From: Trichormus sp. NMC-1
GTDB lineage: Bacteria; Cyanobacteriota; Cyanobacteriia; Cyanobacteriales; Nostocaceae
Direction: 5' to 3'
DNA length: 64,000 nt
NCBI RefSeq assembly: GCF_001858025.1
Contig: NZ_LZQD01000009.1
Coordinates: 97,212 to 161,211, forward strand
Part shown: in pieces, positions 26,170 to 35,066 of the stretch
Layout: the number at the start of each line of letters is the position of its first letter
Position numbering within the stretch: position 1 is the first letter of the stretch
The notes under the pieces: model-generated
Seen by the model: the letters and a program-made list of their open reading frames with translations, nothing else
Database searches by the model: none
What the model was told of the DNA's origin: nothing
Made by a program: the position numbers and the translations under genes

Positions 26170-28862
26170 TGGATTTAATTCTTTGTCACACAACTGCTGA
26201 TTTTGACGCTTTGGGGGCGGCTGTTGGCTTAACTTGTCTGCTACCAGGGAGTAAAATTGTGCTAACTGGGGGAGCGCATCCGCCTGTGCGTGACTTTTTA
26301 GCGCTGCATCGAGATGAGTATGCGCTAATTGAAAGACGTTCGGTAAATCCAGAAAAGATTCGCTCTTTAACGGTTGTGGATACTCAACAGCGCGATCGCT
26401 TGGGTAAAGCTGCTGAATGGTTCGATTTACCCAATATCCAAGAAGTTGTAGTTTATGACCATCACCTCGGACAAGATACTGATATTCCTGCCACACAATT
26501 GTATCTTGACCGAGTGGGCGCTACGACGACCTTAATGGCGGAAGAATTACAAAAACGTCATATTTCTTTAAATTCTGCCCAAGCAACTGTCATGGCTTTG
26601 GGTATTCATGTCGATACAGGTTCATTAACTTATGACCAATCTACACCCAGAGATGCTTTAGCGTTGGCGTGGTTGATGCAACAGGGAGCGAGTTTATCAG
26701 TAATTTCCACTTACCGTGATCCCGGTTTATCGCCACAATTGCAACAATTATTAAGTCAGGCTTTGGAAACTTTAGAGTATATCTGTCTCAGGGGATATAC
26801 GATAGGTTGGGTGACATTAAGAACAGATGGTTTTGTGCCGGGGTTATCTGGTTTAGCTACAGAACTGGTCGAATTAACAGAAATTGATGCCATCCTGTTG
26901 GCAAATGAATATGCTTTAGGTGATGATGATTGGCGATTAACTGTGATTGGGCGATCGCACATTTCCGGTACAAATCTGAATCTTCTCTTTCAAGTATTTG
27001 ACGGTGGTGGACATTCTCAAGCCGCTTCCTTGAATCTTCGCACACAAGACTCACAGCCTATCTTGCAGCAACTCCTGAATGGGTTAAAAGCCCAAATTCC
27101 CCACCCTCCCACAGCTAGGGATTTAATGTCTTCCCCAGTCCGCACCATTCGACCAGAAACCACAATAGCCGAAGCACAACGCATTTTACTACGTTACGGC
27201 CATTCTGGTTTATCTGTCGTCAATCCCCAAGGGCAATTAGTTGGTATAATTTCACGACGTGATTTAGATATAGCCTTACATCACGGATTTAGTCATGCAC
27301 CAGTTAAAGGATACATGACAACCAATTTAAAGACCATTACCCCAGATACCACTTTGCCACAAATTGAGTCCTTAATGGTGACTTATGATATTGGACGTTT
27401 ACCAGTATTAGAAAATAATAATCTAGTTGGTATTGTCACCCGCACCGATGTGTTAAGGGAATTACATCAAGCAGATATATTTGATGGAGAAATACAAAAA
27501 GATGGTGAAATTAATATTAATTTGCCACAATTGCAAAATAAATTAAATCCCCAACTTTGGCAACTACTCACCACCGCATCTCAAGAAGCAGAAAAACGCG
27601 GTTGGCATCTTTATTTAGTAGGTGGTGCAGTGCGGGATTTGCTATTAGCAGAAACTGAACCCGGCACTTTAATGATTAATGATATTGATTTAGTAGTTGA
27701 TGGTTTTCATAAAACAGCATCTGTAGGTGCAGGTGTAGAATTAGCAAAAGCACTCCAGGAAATTTATAAAAATGCCCGTTTAGAAATTCATGGTGCATTT
27801 CAAACTGCCGCCTTATTATGGCACAAAGACCCAGAATTAGATTCATTATGGGTAGATATTGCCACTTCTAGAACTGAATTTTATCCTTATCCCGCAGCCA
27901 ATCCTGAAGTTGAAGCGAGTTCAATTCGTCAAGATTTATATCGACGGGATTTTACTATTAATGCTATGGCCTTAAGGTTAACTTCTCCTCGTGCTGGGGA
28001 ATTACTGGATTTTTTTGGTGGTTTCTTAGATTTACAAGCCAAGCAAATTCGGATTTTACACGCTAATAGCTTTATTGAAGATCCAACTCGAATTTATCGC
28101 GGTGTCCGTTTTGCTGTGCGGTTTGGATTTGAAATAGAAAAGCAAACAGAAACATATATTCGTTATGCCATAAATAGCGGAGTATATGACCGCACTTCCC
28201 AAGAAAACAGCAAAACACCTGCTTTACAAACTCGCCTCAAAACAGAATTAAAATATATCTTATTAGCTCATTATTGGCAATCAGCTTTAAAATTGCTGGA
28301 TAATTTAGGTGCTTTGCAGTGTATCCATCCTACCCTAAAATTAGATTCAGAACTCTGCCGACAATTAAATTTATTAGAACGTTGTTTAGGAAGATTTGAC
28401 AGAAAACAAACCTTGAGCAATTGGCAAATTCGTCTAGAAGCTTTAATCAGTTATTTAAAACCAGAATATCGAGCAAAGGTAGCCAAAAATCTGCAATTAG
28501 CTGATGATAGTATTGCCAGATTAAAGAATTTATCCCACATTCAAGCAGAGATAATCACATTATTACCTACTTGCGATTATCCTAGTCAAACTGTAGATTT
28601 ACTCAAAAAGCATGATTTACCAACTTTAATTTTAATTGCTTTACAAAGTTCCCGAAAAATCAGAAGAAAGATTTGGCAATATTTAACAACATGGGCAAAT
28701 GTACAACCGCTATTAACTGGAAATGATTTAAAAGAATTAGGTTACAAACCTAGTCCAGAATATAAGCAAATGCTTGATGATTTATTGACTGCTACCTTGG
28801 ATGGTATTATTAAGGATAAAGGAGAAGCAAGAGAATTTTTAGCCGAGCATTATCCTCGGTAA
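26169..28862 (+). CDS. DHH-CBS-poly(A) polymerase: tRNA nucleotidyltransferase (A-adding type)
   Basis: 897 aa. Domains in order: DHH phosphoesterase (TTADFDALGAAVG at 8-20, VYDHHLG around 95-101), DHHA1 (GGGHSQAAS about 281-289), two CBS domains (about 310-435, ARDLMSSPVRTI and VKGYMTTNLKTI), then a class II CCA/poly(A) polymerase head (LVGGAVRDLLL about 488, NDIDLVVDG about 512) and RNA-binding helices (RRDFTINAMAL, EDPTRIYRGVRFA). In bacteria with split CCA addition, this architecture is the A-adding enzyme; the partner is not in this window. ATG 26169 is chosen because the frame above it is only tandem repeat. Residues 70-169 are encoded by the segment duplicated at 29050-29345. Confidence 0.93.
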   Translation: MDLILCHTTADFDALGAAVGLTCLLPGSKIVLTGGAHPPVRDFLALHRDEYALIERRSVNPEKIRSLTVVDTQQRDRLGKAAEWFDLPNIQEVVVYDHHLGQDTDIPATQLYLDRVGATTTLMAEELQKRHISLNSAQATVMALGIHVDTGSLTYDQSTPRDALALAWLMQQGASLSVISTYRDPGLSPQLQQLLSQALETLEYICLRGYTIGWVTLRTDGFVPGLSGLATELVELTEIDAILLANEYALGDDDWRLTVIGRSHISGTNLNLLFQVFDGGGHSQAASLNLRTQDSQPILQQLLNGLKAQIPHPPTARDLMSSPVRTIRPETTIAEAQRILLRYGHSGLSVVNPQGQLVGIISRRDLDIALHHGFSHAPVKGYMTTNLKTITPDTTLPQIESLMVTYDIGRLPVLENNNLVGIVTRTDVLRELHQADIFDGEIQKDGEININLPQLQNKLNPQLWQLLTTASQEAEKRGWHLYLVGGAVRDLLLAETEPGTLMINDIDLVVDGFHKTASVGAGVELAKALQEIYKNARLEIHGAFQTAALLWHKDPELDSLWVDIATSRTEFYPYPAANPEVEASSIRQDLYRRDFTINAMALRLTSPRAGELLDFFGGFLDLQAKQIRILHANSFIEDPTRIYRGVRFAVRFGFEIEKQTETYIRYAINSGVYDRTSQENSKTPALQTRLKTELKYILLAHYWQSALKLLDNLGALQCIHPTLKLDSELCRQLNLLERCLGRFDRKQTLSNWQIRLEALISYLKPEYRAKVAKNLQLADDSIARLKNLSHIQAEIITLLPTCDYPSQTVDLLKKHDLPTLILIALQSSRKIRRKIWQYLTTWANVQPLLTGNDLKELGYKPSPEYKQMLDDLLTATLDGIIKDKGEAREFLAEHYPR

Positions 28863-28928
28863 TTTAGATTGGATGTATGTGGGTTATACGCAAAATAAAC
28901 ATGATCATTTTCCCTGAATTACAAAATA

Positions 28929-29366
28929 AGGGAACAGGGAATAGGGAACAGATAAGAAACTTTAGTTCTGAGTTTAAAGCTCAGTCAAAAAAAAGGATGT
29001 TTTTACCAGATGACGAGCAACGAAAAAAAACAGTGTCATTATTTCAATCTACTCAACAGCGCGATCGCTTGGGTAAAGCTGCTGAATGGTTCGATTTACC
29101 CAATATCCAAGAAGTTGTAGTTTATGACCATCACCTCGGACAAGATACTGATATTCCTGCCACACAATTGTATCTTGACCGAGTGGGCGCTACGACGACC
29201 TTAATGGCGGAAGAATTACAAAAACGTCATATTTCTTTAAATTCTGCCCAAGCAACTGTCATGGCTTTGGGTATTCATGTCGATACAGGTTCATTAACTT
29301 ATGACCAATCTACACCCAGAGATGCTTTAGCGTTGGCGTGGTTGACGTTTTCCCTGTTCCCTCTGA
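28929..29366 (+). mobile_element. Second copy of the MITE-like element carrying captured gene DNA
   Basis: Bases 28949-29049 match the left part of the 7415-7578 element, including CAGATAAGAAACTTTAGTT, the CTGAG/CTCAG hairpin, the A8 run and CAGTGTCATTATTTCAATCT. Where copy 1 continues into its terminator hairpin, this copy switches to 296 bases of the upstream gene and then ends with GTTCCCTCTGAA, also the right end of copy 1. The left edge has GGGAACAGGGAATAGGGAACAG. An open frame across the whole block (28877-29413) is a chance fusion, not a gene. Confidence 0.65.
29050..29345 (+). pseudogene. Exact 296-bp copy of the nucleotidyltransferase gene (26381-26676)
   Basis: Base-by-base reading shows identity with 26381-26676 over all 296 positions. 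It encodes residues 71-169 of the DHH domain, including DHH, in the same orientation, 2,669 bases downstream. It has no start, RBS or stop of its own, and it is flanked on both sides by mobile-element sequence. Confidence 0.95.
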
Positions 29367-29671
29367 ATTGTCAAAAATTATCACCGTGCTGTTCCCTAAT
29401 GATAAGTCTTTAACCGAACACGAGATAAATTTTATGAGCTTTGATATAGCGATTTAAAATTTTATACAATATACTCTTATATATAAGAGCGCGTTTTGTT
29501 GAGAAACCATACAAAGCTAAGAGTACGGTTATTACTATATACTTTTTTGCCATCAGTTTCTTTTACCCGTGTTCCCCTTGTTCTAAACTGGTTGAAAACT
29601 TTTACTACCCACTAGAGCGCTAGTGCGGTTATAATTTATTCCTATCGGATACCTGTGCCGGAGAACTACCG
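29367..29671 (+). promoter_or_regulatory. Upstream region of the two-repeat protein with palindromes and -10 box
   Basis: The region contains GTTCCCTAATGATAAGTCT (29391 on; also found at 50466), a perfect 16-bp palindrome CTCTTATATATAAGAG (29474-29489), the inverted repeat CACTAG-AGCG-CTAGTG (29610-29625), and TATAAT (29630-29635) 36 bases before the start codon. The inverted repeat sits where a -35 would be, so it could be an operator. GGAGAA precedes the ATG at 29672. Confidence 0.5.
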
Positions 29672-30583
29672 ATGAAAACTCTATCTAGTCTTGACGAAGT
29701 AGCAAAATATTTAGAACAGCATGAAAACTCAACGCGAATTAAAAAATTAGTCTTCTGTACTTGTAAAAATAGGTGGGAAAATGATCAATATCAGCTAAAT
29801 AGCTGTAAACTACAAGAATTGATTCAAGAATTATGTACATTGAACCCAACTTTATATAAGTTGAAAGTATCTTTATCTAAAGTTGTAAAAAGCCTTAACA
29901 AACAAGCTGAATATGCCCTAGTTGCCAGTGTCATTTTTAATGAAGTGCAGAAGCTATATGTGAGAAATGAGGAATCATCAGGAATACTCGTAAATCAACC
30001 TAATCAAGAGGAATACATCTTTTATAACTCTGAAGAAATATCATCAAATGTAATATCTCAATCTCCAAACAGTAAAAAAGAATCTCAATATGATCAGTTT
30101 AATTTAAGGCAAAATATTATGAAGTATACTAACCCGCTTAGGGCTAAGATAGTTCTGTTTTCTGCACTGTACCACAAATTTAGTTTCAAGGAAGAAGACT
30201 GGTTCAAACTTAGATCTGAAGAACTTGATAGTTTATTGCAGAAATTGTTTGATTCTTGTTCAACTATCAAAGAGCTTGAATCTAAACTAAACAATACCGT
30301 TAGATATCTAGGCCACCCGGATGACAATACTCAAGCTGCCAGTGCAATTATCCAATCTATGCGCGGTTTATATAAAGATATTTCATCCAGCACCAACCAA
30401 TATCAACCAATCAACAGCTATTCATCTCAAGCAACTAGACCTCTAAGTAATCCTCATCATGAAATCACATTAACTAACGTTGATTATATCTATGAGAATA
30501 ATATCGCTGACGATAATACCTGTCAATTTATAGTACCCCCTAATAAAGATATGTTCAAAAAAAACAATGATGGCAATTTTTGA
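29672..30583 (+). CDS. Hypothetical protein with two copies of a helical domain
   Basis: 303 aa, not recognised. Two related halves can be aligned by eye: residues about 18-95 (RIKKLVFCTCKNRW...KLQELIQEL...LNKQAEYALVASVIFNEVQKLY) and about 150-236 (RAKIVLFSALYHKF...ELDSLLQKLFD...YLGHPDDNTQAASAIIQSMRGLY). A Ser/Asn/Gln-rich linker separates them, and the C-terminal 65 residues look disordered. Soluble, with no signal peptide. The pentapeptide-repeat gene starts 56 bases later on the same strand and is probably co-expressed. The protein may be a paired scaffold or regulatory module. Confidence 0.72.
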   Translation: MKTLSSLDEVAKYLEQHENSTRIKKLVFCTCKNRWENDQYQLNSCKLQELIQELCTLNPTLYKLKVSLSKVVKSLNKQAEYALVASVIFNEVQKLYVRNEESSGILVNQPNQEEYIFYNSEEISSNVISQSPNSKKESQYDQFNLRQNIMKYTNPLRAKIVLFSALYHKFSFKEEDWFKLRSEELDSLLQKLFDSCSTIKELESKLNNTVRYLGHPDDNTQAASAIIQSMRGLYKDISSSTNQYQPINSYSSQATRPLSNPHHEITLTNVDYIYENNIADDNTCQFIVPPNKDMFKKNNDGNF

Positions 30584-30639
30584 GCATTATTAGTACTAGG
30601 AAAATTTGGAAATATTTTGGTAATTGACAGGGTAAAAAT

Positions 30640-31632
30640 ATGGATGCTAATGAACTTCTGAAGCGATATGCAGATGGAGAAAAAAAATTTATTGAGGCAA
30701 ATTTAAATGGAGTAAATCTGTTTGGTGCAGATTTGATTGGTATAGCCTTAAATAAGGCGGATTTGCGGAATGCTATTCTAATTTTTACCTATCTAAATCG
30801 GGCAATCCTGAATAAAGCAAATTTAATTTCTACCCAGCTAAGTGGTGCAAACCTCAATCAGGCTAGTTTAATAAGTGCCAACTTGCATGATGCTGATTTG
30901 CATGGTGCAAGTTTGCAGGGTGCTGATTTGCGTAATGCCAATTTAACTTTGGCGGATATGCTGGATGCTAACTTAATGGATGCCGACTTGCGTGGTGCTG
31001 ATTTAAGTGGTGCTAACTTAACAGGCGCGTGTTTGCGTGGTGCTAACCTGCGAGAAGAAAAGAGAATCTATTCTGCTATTCTCCGAGGTGCTAACCTGCA
31101 TAAAGCTGATCTACGAGGCGCTAATTTAACTGGTGCAGACTTAGCTAAAGTAGATTTGAGTGGTGCTAACTTAAGTGAAGCAATGCTGCGTTATGCCGAT
31201 TTGAGTGGTGCTAACCTGAGTGGAGCGATTTTGAATAATGCATCTCTGAGCGACACCAATCTGGCTGGTGCTAATTTGAAAGGTGCTAACATGATAAATT
31301 CTAGGCTAGAGCGCTCAAATCTAATTGATGCTGAACTTACAGGTGTTAACTTGTATGGTGCAACTATGCCAGATACTAAACTGACTGGAGCCAAATTAAG
31401 TCAAGCAAACCTGAGTTTTGCCAGACTAAGTAGAGCAGATTTAAGTCGGGCTAACCTGCGTCAGGCTAATCTAACTGAAGTAGACTTGGTTGATGCCTAT
31501 CTTGCCAGAACAGACTTGACTGGTGCTAATTTAAGTAAGGCAAATCTAATCAGAGCAGAAATGAGTACTACAAATCTGACAGGTGTAGATTTGCGTGAAA
31601 CGGTAATGCCTGATGGCACAATTAACTATTAA
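30640..31632 (+). CDS. Pentapeptide-repeat protein
   Basis: 330 aa, nearly all A(D/N)LxX pentapeptides predicted to form a right-handed quadrilateral beta-helix. An N-terminal cap (MDANELLKRYADGEKKFIEANL) is typical of the cyanobacterial type. One interruption, REEKRIYSAI (about 138-147), may be a loop. No transmembrane segment, so it is distinct from HglK. Function is unknown for most members; DNA mimicry of gyrase inhibitors is possible but not indicated here. Follows the two-repeat protein on the same strand. Confidence 0.93.
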   Translation: MDANELLKRYADGEKKFIEANLNGVNLFGADLIGIALNKADLRNAILIFTYLNRAILNKANLISTQLSGANLNQASLISANLHDADLHGASLQGADLRNANLTLADMLDANLMDADLRGADLSGANLTGACLRGANLREEKRIYSAILRGANLHKADLRGANLTGADLAKVDLSGANLSEAMLRYADLSGANLSGAILNNASLSDTNLAGANLKGANMINSRLERSNLIDAELTGVNLYGATMPDTKLTGAKLSQANLSFARLSRADLSRANLRQANLTEVDLVDAYLARTDLTGANLSKANLIRAEMSTTNLTGVDLRETVMPDGTINY

Positions 31633-31700
31633 CAACATCAGACAGTTTTTCGGTAATTTATTGTTTTGTGTTCCCCAACATACCGTTAACTTAGGACAAT

Positions 31701-31727
31701 GGTGGGTTACGCTGCTGCTAACCCACC
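31701..31727. repeat. GGTGGGTTA/TAACCCACC hairpin repeat
   Basis: A 9-bp perfect hairpin between the convergent pentapeptide gene and pmbA. The AACCCACCCTAC arm recurs at the end of the PPC remnant (about 15480) and a GTTGGGTT/AACCCAACC variant occurs near 33270. Confidence 0.75.
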
Positions 31728-31791
31728 CTACGAAACATTAGTTCAGCACTAATAAATGCGGCTGACTTACTGACTATTTGGTGAAAATATC

Positions 31792-33132
31792 TTACTCACC
31801 AGTAATCGAAAGTTCATTCACCCAAACCCTAGGAGAAACTCCACCTGGTGTTAACTCCACCTCTTTCTCTACATAAACAATAGACTTCAAAAGTTCCAAG
31901 AAATCACCAGCTACGGTTGCAGACTCAATACTAGTTTTTTCACCTTTGTTAATAAGCCAACCATCAAAAGGTAAAGAAAACGAACCTTGTAAAGATTTAA
32001 CACCTGCATGGAGAGCTTGCAAATCATCAATTAAAATCACATTTTCCGCAGTTTCCAAACTCAATTCTGACTCAGGGTTTCCTGCTGCAAAAACGTGATA
32101 AAAATTGGGACTTACGCTTACTTTTGCGCCAATACTAGCATTACCTGTAGGTGTAGTATTAAACCTTTTAGCAGTTCCTGCACTGTGGAGAAAGCTGGTT
32201 AAAACACCATTTTCTATCAACTTGATTTGACGGGTAGGAGTACCTTCACCATCAAAAGTTTCTGCACCAATATTAGCTGGATGTAAAGCATCATCATAAA
32301 CTGAAAGTAACGGTGAAGCAAGTTGTTTACCGATATCTTCAGCTTTAGATAAACTTTGATTGTCCAGAATACTTTGAGCGTTGAATAAATTAGAAAAAGC
32401 ACCCAATAAACTCAAGAAAGCTTCCGGTGAAAAAACAACTCGATATTTACCAGTTTTGATTTTTTCATAATTCAAATGACTGATAGTTTTCTGTGCCGTT
32501 TCCTTAATACAACCAGCAATATCTAACTCAGCCAAACTTTCCTTAACTCGATAAGCACCTGCACTGCGTGGTTTCTTATTTTCTTCCTCAGTTTTGGTGT
32601 AAAGATAAACCGTAGCTAAAGAATGAGATTCTGTTCTTACAGCACCATCACTATTGACATAAAACCTGTCAATATCCCTTTGTGCCAAACCATTATAAGG
32701 CACACTTGTAATGGCAGGATGAGTAGATATCAGTTCTTTTTCTGCTACTAATAATTTTTCTATCAGTTCAGAAACTGGGGCTTGGGGTGCTTTCTCATGA
32801 CGTGTATTAGGAATAGGAACAGTCGCTTCTGGACTAAAATCAGGGATATTTTCCTTAACACCAAAAAAACTAGCTTCATAAGCAGTTTTCAAAGCTAATT
32901 CTAATCCCAGAGGATCTACATCTGTAGTGCTAGTCACACCCATTGTATTTTCTTCATTCCAGACTCTAACAGTCACCCCAGAACGATTAGAAGCCTTAAC
33001 TTGTTTCGGTTCACCTTGGTCAACCTGAACGCTCGTATCATCTACAGTTGAGCCGTAAATATCAAACTTTTTAATGCCAAGTTTAGCGGCATTTTCTTGA
33101 GCGTAAGTTGCAATTTCTTGTATTTTTGTCAT
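31792..33132 (-). CDS. pmbA: PmbA/TldE-family protein
   Basis: 446 aa of the TldD/PmbA (U62) superfamily, the non-catalytic-type partner of TldD. Conserved are SNRSGVTVRVW, the mid-region VVFSPEAFLSLLGAFSNLF and the LIENGVLTSFLHSAGTAKRF block; it lacks the HExxxH of TldD, as expected. Together TldD/PmbA form a heterodimeric metalloprotease that trims modified peptides and quinolone-type toxins. tldD lies upstream on the same strand, 208 bases away, with a repeat-filled gap. Confidence 0.92.
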   Translation of the reverse strand: MTKIQEIATYAQENAAKLGIKKFDIYGSTVDDTSVQVDQGEPKQVKASNRSGVTVRVWNEENTMGVTSTTDVDPLGLELALKTAYEASFFGVKENIPDFSPEATVPIPNTRHEKAPQAPVSELIEKLLVAEKELISTHPAITSVPYNGLAQRDIDRFYVNSDGAVRTESHSLATVYLYTKTEEENKKPRSAGAYRVKESLAELDIAGCIKETAQKTISHLNYEKIKTGKYRVVFSPEAFLSLLGAFSNLFNAQSILDNQSLSKAEDIGKQLASPLLSVYDDALHPANIGAETFDGEGTPTRQIKLIENGVLTSFLHSAGTAKRFNTTPTGNASIGAKVSVSPNFYHVFAAGNPESELSLETAENVILIDDLQALHAGVKSLQGSFSLPFDGWLINKGEKTSIESATVAGDFLELLKSIVYVEKEVELTPGGVSPRVWVNELSITGE

Positions 33133-33159
33133 ATTTCAATTCACAATGAAAATCTATGA

Positions 33160-33303
33160 ACATGGTAGGTTGGGAAGCCACCGTTGTGGACGGGTTTCCC
33201 GGCTTGAGACGAGTGGCGTTTGACGCAAGGAAACCCAACACAAATAATTCAACAAAACGAACTCTTTTGTTGGGTTGCGCTGTCGCTTAACCCAACCTAC
33301 GTA
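33160..33303. repeat. GTTGGGTT-type intergenic repeat between tldD and pmbA
   Basis: TGTTGGGTTGCGCTGTCGC with TTAACCCAACCTACG forms a hairpin near 33260-33300, and a second block has GGTAGGTTGGGAA with GGGTTTCCCGGC. It occupies most of the gap between two genes that normally sit close together. Confidence 0.65.
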
Positions 33304-33340
33304 AATTTTTGATCATTCACAATCCAAAATCTAAAATTAT

Positions 33341-34813
33341 CTATCTTCCGCCAACAGTAATAGAATCAACCTTAATATGAGGTTGTCCAACTGTGGTGTA
33401 AATGCTGCCACTCACAGAACCACAGAAACCAGGTGCAAGTTCTAAATCTTGGGAACACATGGAAATTTTGTTCATAATTTCCTTAGCTTCACCAATCAGA
33501 GTAGCGCCTTTTAATGGTTTGGTAAGTTTGCCATTTTCTATTAAATAAGCTTCATCAACACTAAAGTTAAATTGACCTGTAGCGCCTACACTACCGCCAC
33601 CCATTTTTTTACAGTAAATACCTTTATCAACAGAGGCAAATAAATCTTCGTTGGTGTATTCGCCAGTATCAATATAAGTATTTCGCATCCGACTAGCGGC
33701 AGCAAAAGTGTAATTTTGACGGCGGCCACTGCCTGTTCTTGGATGTCCGGTACGAATGGAACCGGTTCTGTCAGCTAGGAAGTTTTTGAGAACACCTTTT
33801 TCAATTAATAATGTTCTTTGTGCTGGCATTCCTTCGTCATCCATATCAATTGTCCCGAAGGCATTATCAGCGCGTCCTTCATCCCAAGCTGTTAAACTTT
33901 CATGGGCAATTTTTTCACCTTTTTTATCAGCAAATGGTGTGGTGTTGCGTTCAATTTGGGTTGTTTCTAACAGGTGTCCGCAGGCTTCGTGGAAAATTAC
34001 GCCGCCAAAGTGATTGGCCATAATGATGGGGTAAGTTCCTGATTCTACGTAATCTGCATAAAGCATTTTACCTGCTGATTCGGCGATTTGTTCAGATGCT
34101 TGTTGATAATCCCAGGTTCTCAGGAAGTTAGCATCACTGGTGTTACCTGCACGTTCAGCAATTGAGGCACGGTTAGCACCGTCAGCACAGAGAATATTAA
34201 ATCCTACAGACTGGGTGAGGCGGATATCACGGGCAAAGGTACCATCACTAGCAGCAACTAAAACTTCTTGCCAGTCGCGGAAATAGGAAGCACGGCGTGA
34301 TTGAACGTGGGTAGCTTTTTTGTGGAGTTGGGCAGTACCATCAAGGAGAACTTCTCCCATTTCACGGATAGAACTACATAGAGGTAGCCAGCCATCTTTG
34401 CCGCGTTTGGTGGCGTAGTCTCTCAGTAATTCGAGGTTAATTTCGGGAATGAAAGCACTAGGTGCAGGTAGTTGTAATCCTAAGATAGAAAGACCTTTTT
34501 CTAAAGCTGCTTTTAACCCGGAAAATGTCAGGTTATTGGTGCTGACGTAGCAGTCAGCTTTGCCACGAAATACTCTAACTCCTGCACCTGTCGCTAAACT
34601 GGGTGAAATACTGGTGATGGTGTCGTCTTCTGCTAAACAACTGATGTAGTTACGACGTTCTAAATAGAATTCGATAAAGTTAGCACCAGCGGCGCGTCCT
34701 AGTCCCAAAAGGGTTGCCAGTGGGGCTTCCCAGGTTTCATCAAACCGTTCTGAGGTGGATGAATATTGGAGGGAGGGGAGTTGGTTTGAGAGAAGTAGGG
34801 TATTTGTAAGCAT
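33341..34813 (-). CDS. tldD: TldD-family metallopeptidase
   Basis: 490 aa. The zinc motif HEACGH (in [13 protein letters not shown]) and the downstream GxGG region ([28 protein letters not shown]) are intact, as expected for the catalytic subunit. It acts in the cytosol with PmbA in processing small peptides. The N-terminal 24 residues before [13 protein letters not shown] are slightly long, but the ATG at 34813 is plausible; a close alternative start is not obvious. Transcribed toward pmbA. Confidence 0.93.
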   Translation of the reverse strand: MLTNTLLLSNQLPSLQYSSTSERFDETWEAPLATLLGLGRAAGANFIEFYLERRNYISCLAEDDTITSISPSLATGAGVRVFRGKADCYVSTNNLTFSGLKAALEKGLSILGLQLPAPSAFIPEINLELLRDYATKRGKDGWLPLCSSIREMGEVLLDGTAQLHKKATHVQSRRASYFRDWQEVLVAASDGTFARDIRLTQSVGFNILCADGANRASIAERAGNTSDANFLRTWDYQQASEQIAESAGKMLYADYVESGTYPIIMANHFGGVIFHEACGHLLETTQIERNTTPFADKKGEKIAHESLTAWDEGRADNAFGTIDMDDEGMPAQRTLLIEKGVLKNFLADRTGSIRTGHPRTGSGRRQNYTFAAASRMRNTYIDTGEYTNEDLFASVDKGIYCKKMGGGSVGATGQFNFSVDEAYLIENGKLTKPLKGATLIGEAKEIMNKISMCSQDLELAPGFCGSVSGSIYTTVGQPHIKVDSITVGGR

Positions 34814-35066
34814 GAATTGCCTCGTCTGCTGGCGTTGTGACTGAAAAATCCTGGTGTGTTATCAGTCTAACAAATCCATGCAAGCGGCTGTTGGCAGTTA
34901 GGCTGTAGTGGTTTCCCCACATCTTATCTTTCAACACCAGAAATGAAGTGAGGAAATAATGTAACTTTTCACACTAAAAGAGCTTTGTCATCTTTTGTTT
35001 GCACCTTGGCTTTGTCTGGGAGGGGCGATTTCCTGTTTGCTCATTTTGGGTTATTTATCAATGATT

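Noticed and set aside
28877-29413. 178-codon open frame
   Set aside because: It is a chance fusion of mobile-element sequence and the captured 296-bp fragment; no RBS and no coherent domain.
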